Assembly: GCF_902833645.1 (NCBI RefSeq)
Contig: NZ_CADFGE010000005.1
Location: 186,001-250,000, forward strand
Direction: 5' to 3'
Origin: Paraburkholderia fungorum
Lineage (GTDB): Bacteria > Pseudomonadota > Gammaproteobacteria > Burkholderiales > Burkholderiaceae
Length of the DNA: 64,000 nucleotides
Below are positions 63,070 through 64,000 of this stretch, piece after piece. Each line of letters opens with the position of its first letter. The stretch's first letter is position 1. The notes beneath the pieces are model-generated. The model was not told where the DNA came from. It saw only the letters and a list, made by a program, of their open reading frames with translations, and did no database searches. A program made the translations under genes and the position numbers.

Positions 63070-63804
63070 TCAGGCAATGGCGCCGCCGCCATCCACATAG
63101 ACGGTGCTACCGGTGATATACGGATTGGTGATGAAAGCGATGATCTGGATTGCGATGTGCGCAGGGGTGCCGACGAGACCGGCTGGCAGGCGCGCTGCAG
63201 CGCCGTCAAACATAGCCTGGCGCGCATCGCCTTCGAGGGCATCGTACAGTTCGGTCATCACGAGGCCGGGCGATACGCAGTTCACGCGCACGGGCGCGAA
63301 TTCGAGCGCGAGTCCCCGCGTCAGACCTTCGAGTGCAGCATTGATAGCGCCCTGAATGGCAGCACCTTTTTTCGGACGGACCGACAGATAGCCCGATACG
63401 AAGGTCAGCGATCCCCCCGCCGTGATCCGTGCCGCCCGGGCGACCCGGTAGGCTCCCCAGAATTTCGAGTTCATCGACCGGTACGCGTGCGCGAGCGCAA
63501 GGTCGCGGATGGCTGCAACTTTCGTCTGCGCGGCCGACACCACCACGTGATCGAAGGGCGCCTGTGCGGTGAAAAACGCGTCGATGCCGGCCTCATCGCT
63601 CGTATCAAGTGGCGCGCCGCAGGTAGCGTCGCCGAGTCGCGCAACCGCCGCCGAGATCTTCTGCGCCGAGCGGGATGCGATGACGACCGAAGCGCCGGCT
63701 TCCACTGCGGCCTGCGCGGTGCCGAAACCGATTCCGGATGTTCCGCCAACGACCAGTATCCGCTTCCCGGACAATGGTTTGCCCTGCGTTATATCCTGCG
63801 TCAT
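63070..63804 (-). CDS. SDR-fold protein without the YxxxK catalytic pair
   Basis: 244 residues. Rossmann motif GGTSGIGFGTAQAA near residues 20-33 and SPGLVMTELYDA near residue 178, with a C-terminal TGSTVYVDGGGAIA. At the catalytic site, where YSASK is usual, it reads QGAIN (Q151, N155), so Tyr and Lys are both replaced while the following AALEGLTRGLALE is kept. It is ATGA-coupled to the MFS gene upstream. It could use an altered mechanism or be a non-catalytic NAD(P)-binding protein. Confidence 0.8.
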   Translation of the reverse strand: MTQDITQGKPLSGKRILVVGGTSGIGFGTAQAAVEAGASVVIASRSAQKISAAVARLGDATCGAPLDTSDEAGIDAFFTAQAPFDHVVVSAAQTKVAAIRDLALAHAYRSMNSKFWGAYRVARAARITAGGSLTFVSGYLSVRPKKGAAIQGAINAALEGLTRGLALEFAPVRVNCVSPGLVMTELYDALEGDARQAMFDGAAARLPAGLVGTPAHIAIQIIAFITNPYITGSTVYVDGGGAIA

Positions 63805-64000
63805 GCCTTGACCTCCTTGCGTTGAATGACCTGTTCGCCGGCACGCGGATGAAGCCTCGCGCTATCCCACACGCCGACCACTGCGATTGCTGCGATGACG
63901 AGAAATGCGACGCGGAACGGATCGGCCGGTGGGGCGTCCGTGGTAGCGATGACTGTGCCGATCCGCCATGCGATGGCCCCGAGCGCAACGCCCAGGCCCA
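63801..64000 (-). CDS. MFS-type membrane protein, C-terminal end (runs off window)
   Basis: The last 65 codons of a leftward gene: a helix LGVALGAIAWRIGTVIATTD, then PFRVAFLVIAAIAVVGVWDS and a tail with RKEVKA before TGA at 63801-63803. Two membrane segments and a cytoplasmic tail fit an MFS C-terminus. It overlaps the SDR start as ATGA, so both belong to one operon. The substrate cannot be told. Confidence 0.7.
   Translation of the reverse strand, partial: GLGVALGAIAWRIGTVIATTDAPPADPFRVAFLVIAAIAVVGVWDSARLHPRAGEQVIQRKEVKA

Noticed and set aside
1..64000. CRISPR arrays, tRNA or rRNA genes
   Set aside because: No regularly spaced repeats with unique spacers, no cloverleaf with a CCA end, and no rRNA-like sequence was seen on either strand by eye.

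Overview
The window is GC-rich DNA from a betaproteobacterium, most likely the Burkholderia sensu lato group (Paraburkholderia or Caballeronia). The aerobic benzoyl-CoA (box) gene order, the porin type, the many LysR/AraC regulators and the IS6/IS110 remnants all point there. RP4-type transfer genes, a candidate oriT and a ParB/DUF932 block at the left suggest a megaplasmid or an integrated conjugative element. The species is an inference; there is no rRNA or other marker.

Layout. (1) 1-2.4 kb: start of a lipoprotein gene, a truncated proline/VVY-repeat protein and two broken transposases (IS6-type, IS110-type). (2) 2.4-10.3 kb: plasmid backbone with a candidate oriT (IncP-type nic core and GCGTAA repeats), TraK/TraL/TraM-like genes, then a leftward block of a DUF932 protein, a 747-residue ParB-like protein and three very small genes. 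A long nested inverted repeat lies upstream of the block. (3) 10.4-14.2 kb: cupin gene, AraC gene with an in-frame stop, a cut SLC13 permease, fused remnants of a styrene pathway (StyA, StyB, aldehyde dehydrogenase) and an OmpW gene with an in-frame stop. (4) 14.5-30 kb: an intact gentisate-type catabolic island with a LysR regulator, 3-hydroxybenzoate 6-hydroxylase, FAH-family acylpyruvate hydrolase, gentisate dioxygenase, VanA/VanB-like Rieske oxygenase and reductase, aromatic acid MFS transporter, porin, LeuD-like hydratase subunit, a reduced chemoreceptor, aldehyde dehydrogenase, a carotenoid/stilbene-cleaving oxygenase and an AraC regulator. (5) 30.7-37.4 kb: MpaB-type oxygenase, an outer-membrane protein of aromatic pathways, benzaldehyde dehydrogenase, and an AcoR-like regulator without its AAA+ domain. 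(6) 38-52.2 kb: complete box pathway (hydrolase, BclA, BoxD, DUF4863, BoxR, BoxC, BoxB, BoxA) and a four-gene beta-oxidation operon with ATGA overlaps. (7) 52.5-53.9 kb: GNAT, MFS and porin fragments joined end to end. (8) 54.1-61.6 kb: an aldarate (galactarate/glucarate-type) pathway whose 2,5-dioxovalerate dehydrogenase carries an in-frame TAG. (9) 61.7-64 kb: leftward operon of MFS, a variant SDR, a broken nitroreductase and a 4-oxalocrotonate tautomerase.

How the genes fit together. Benzaldehyde dehydrogenase would feed benzoate to BclA; BoxAB/C/D open the ring, and the following operon carries the product toward 3-oxoadipyl-CoA. No thiolase is in the window. In the 14.5-30 kb island I infer a route of side-chain or double-bond cleavage to an aromatic aldehyde, oxidation to a methoxybenzoate, O-demethylation to 3-hydroxybenzoate, hydroxylation to gentisate, ring cleavage and hydrolysis. 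No maleylpyruvate isomerase is present, which together with the orphan LeuD-like subunit hints at a direct maleylpyruvate, maleate, D-malate branch.

A general feature is decay by point mutation and deletion beside intact catabolic operons: at least four genes have a single in-frame stop, several have frameshifts, and three places show fused fragments of unrelated genes.
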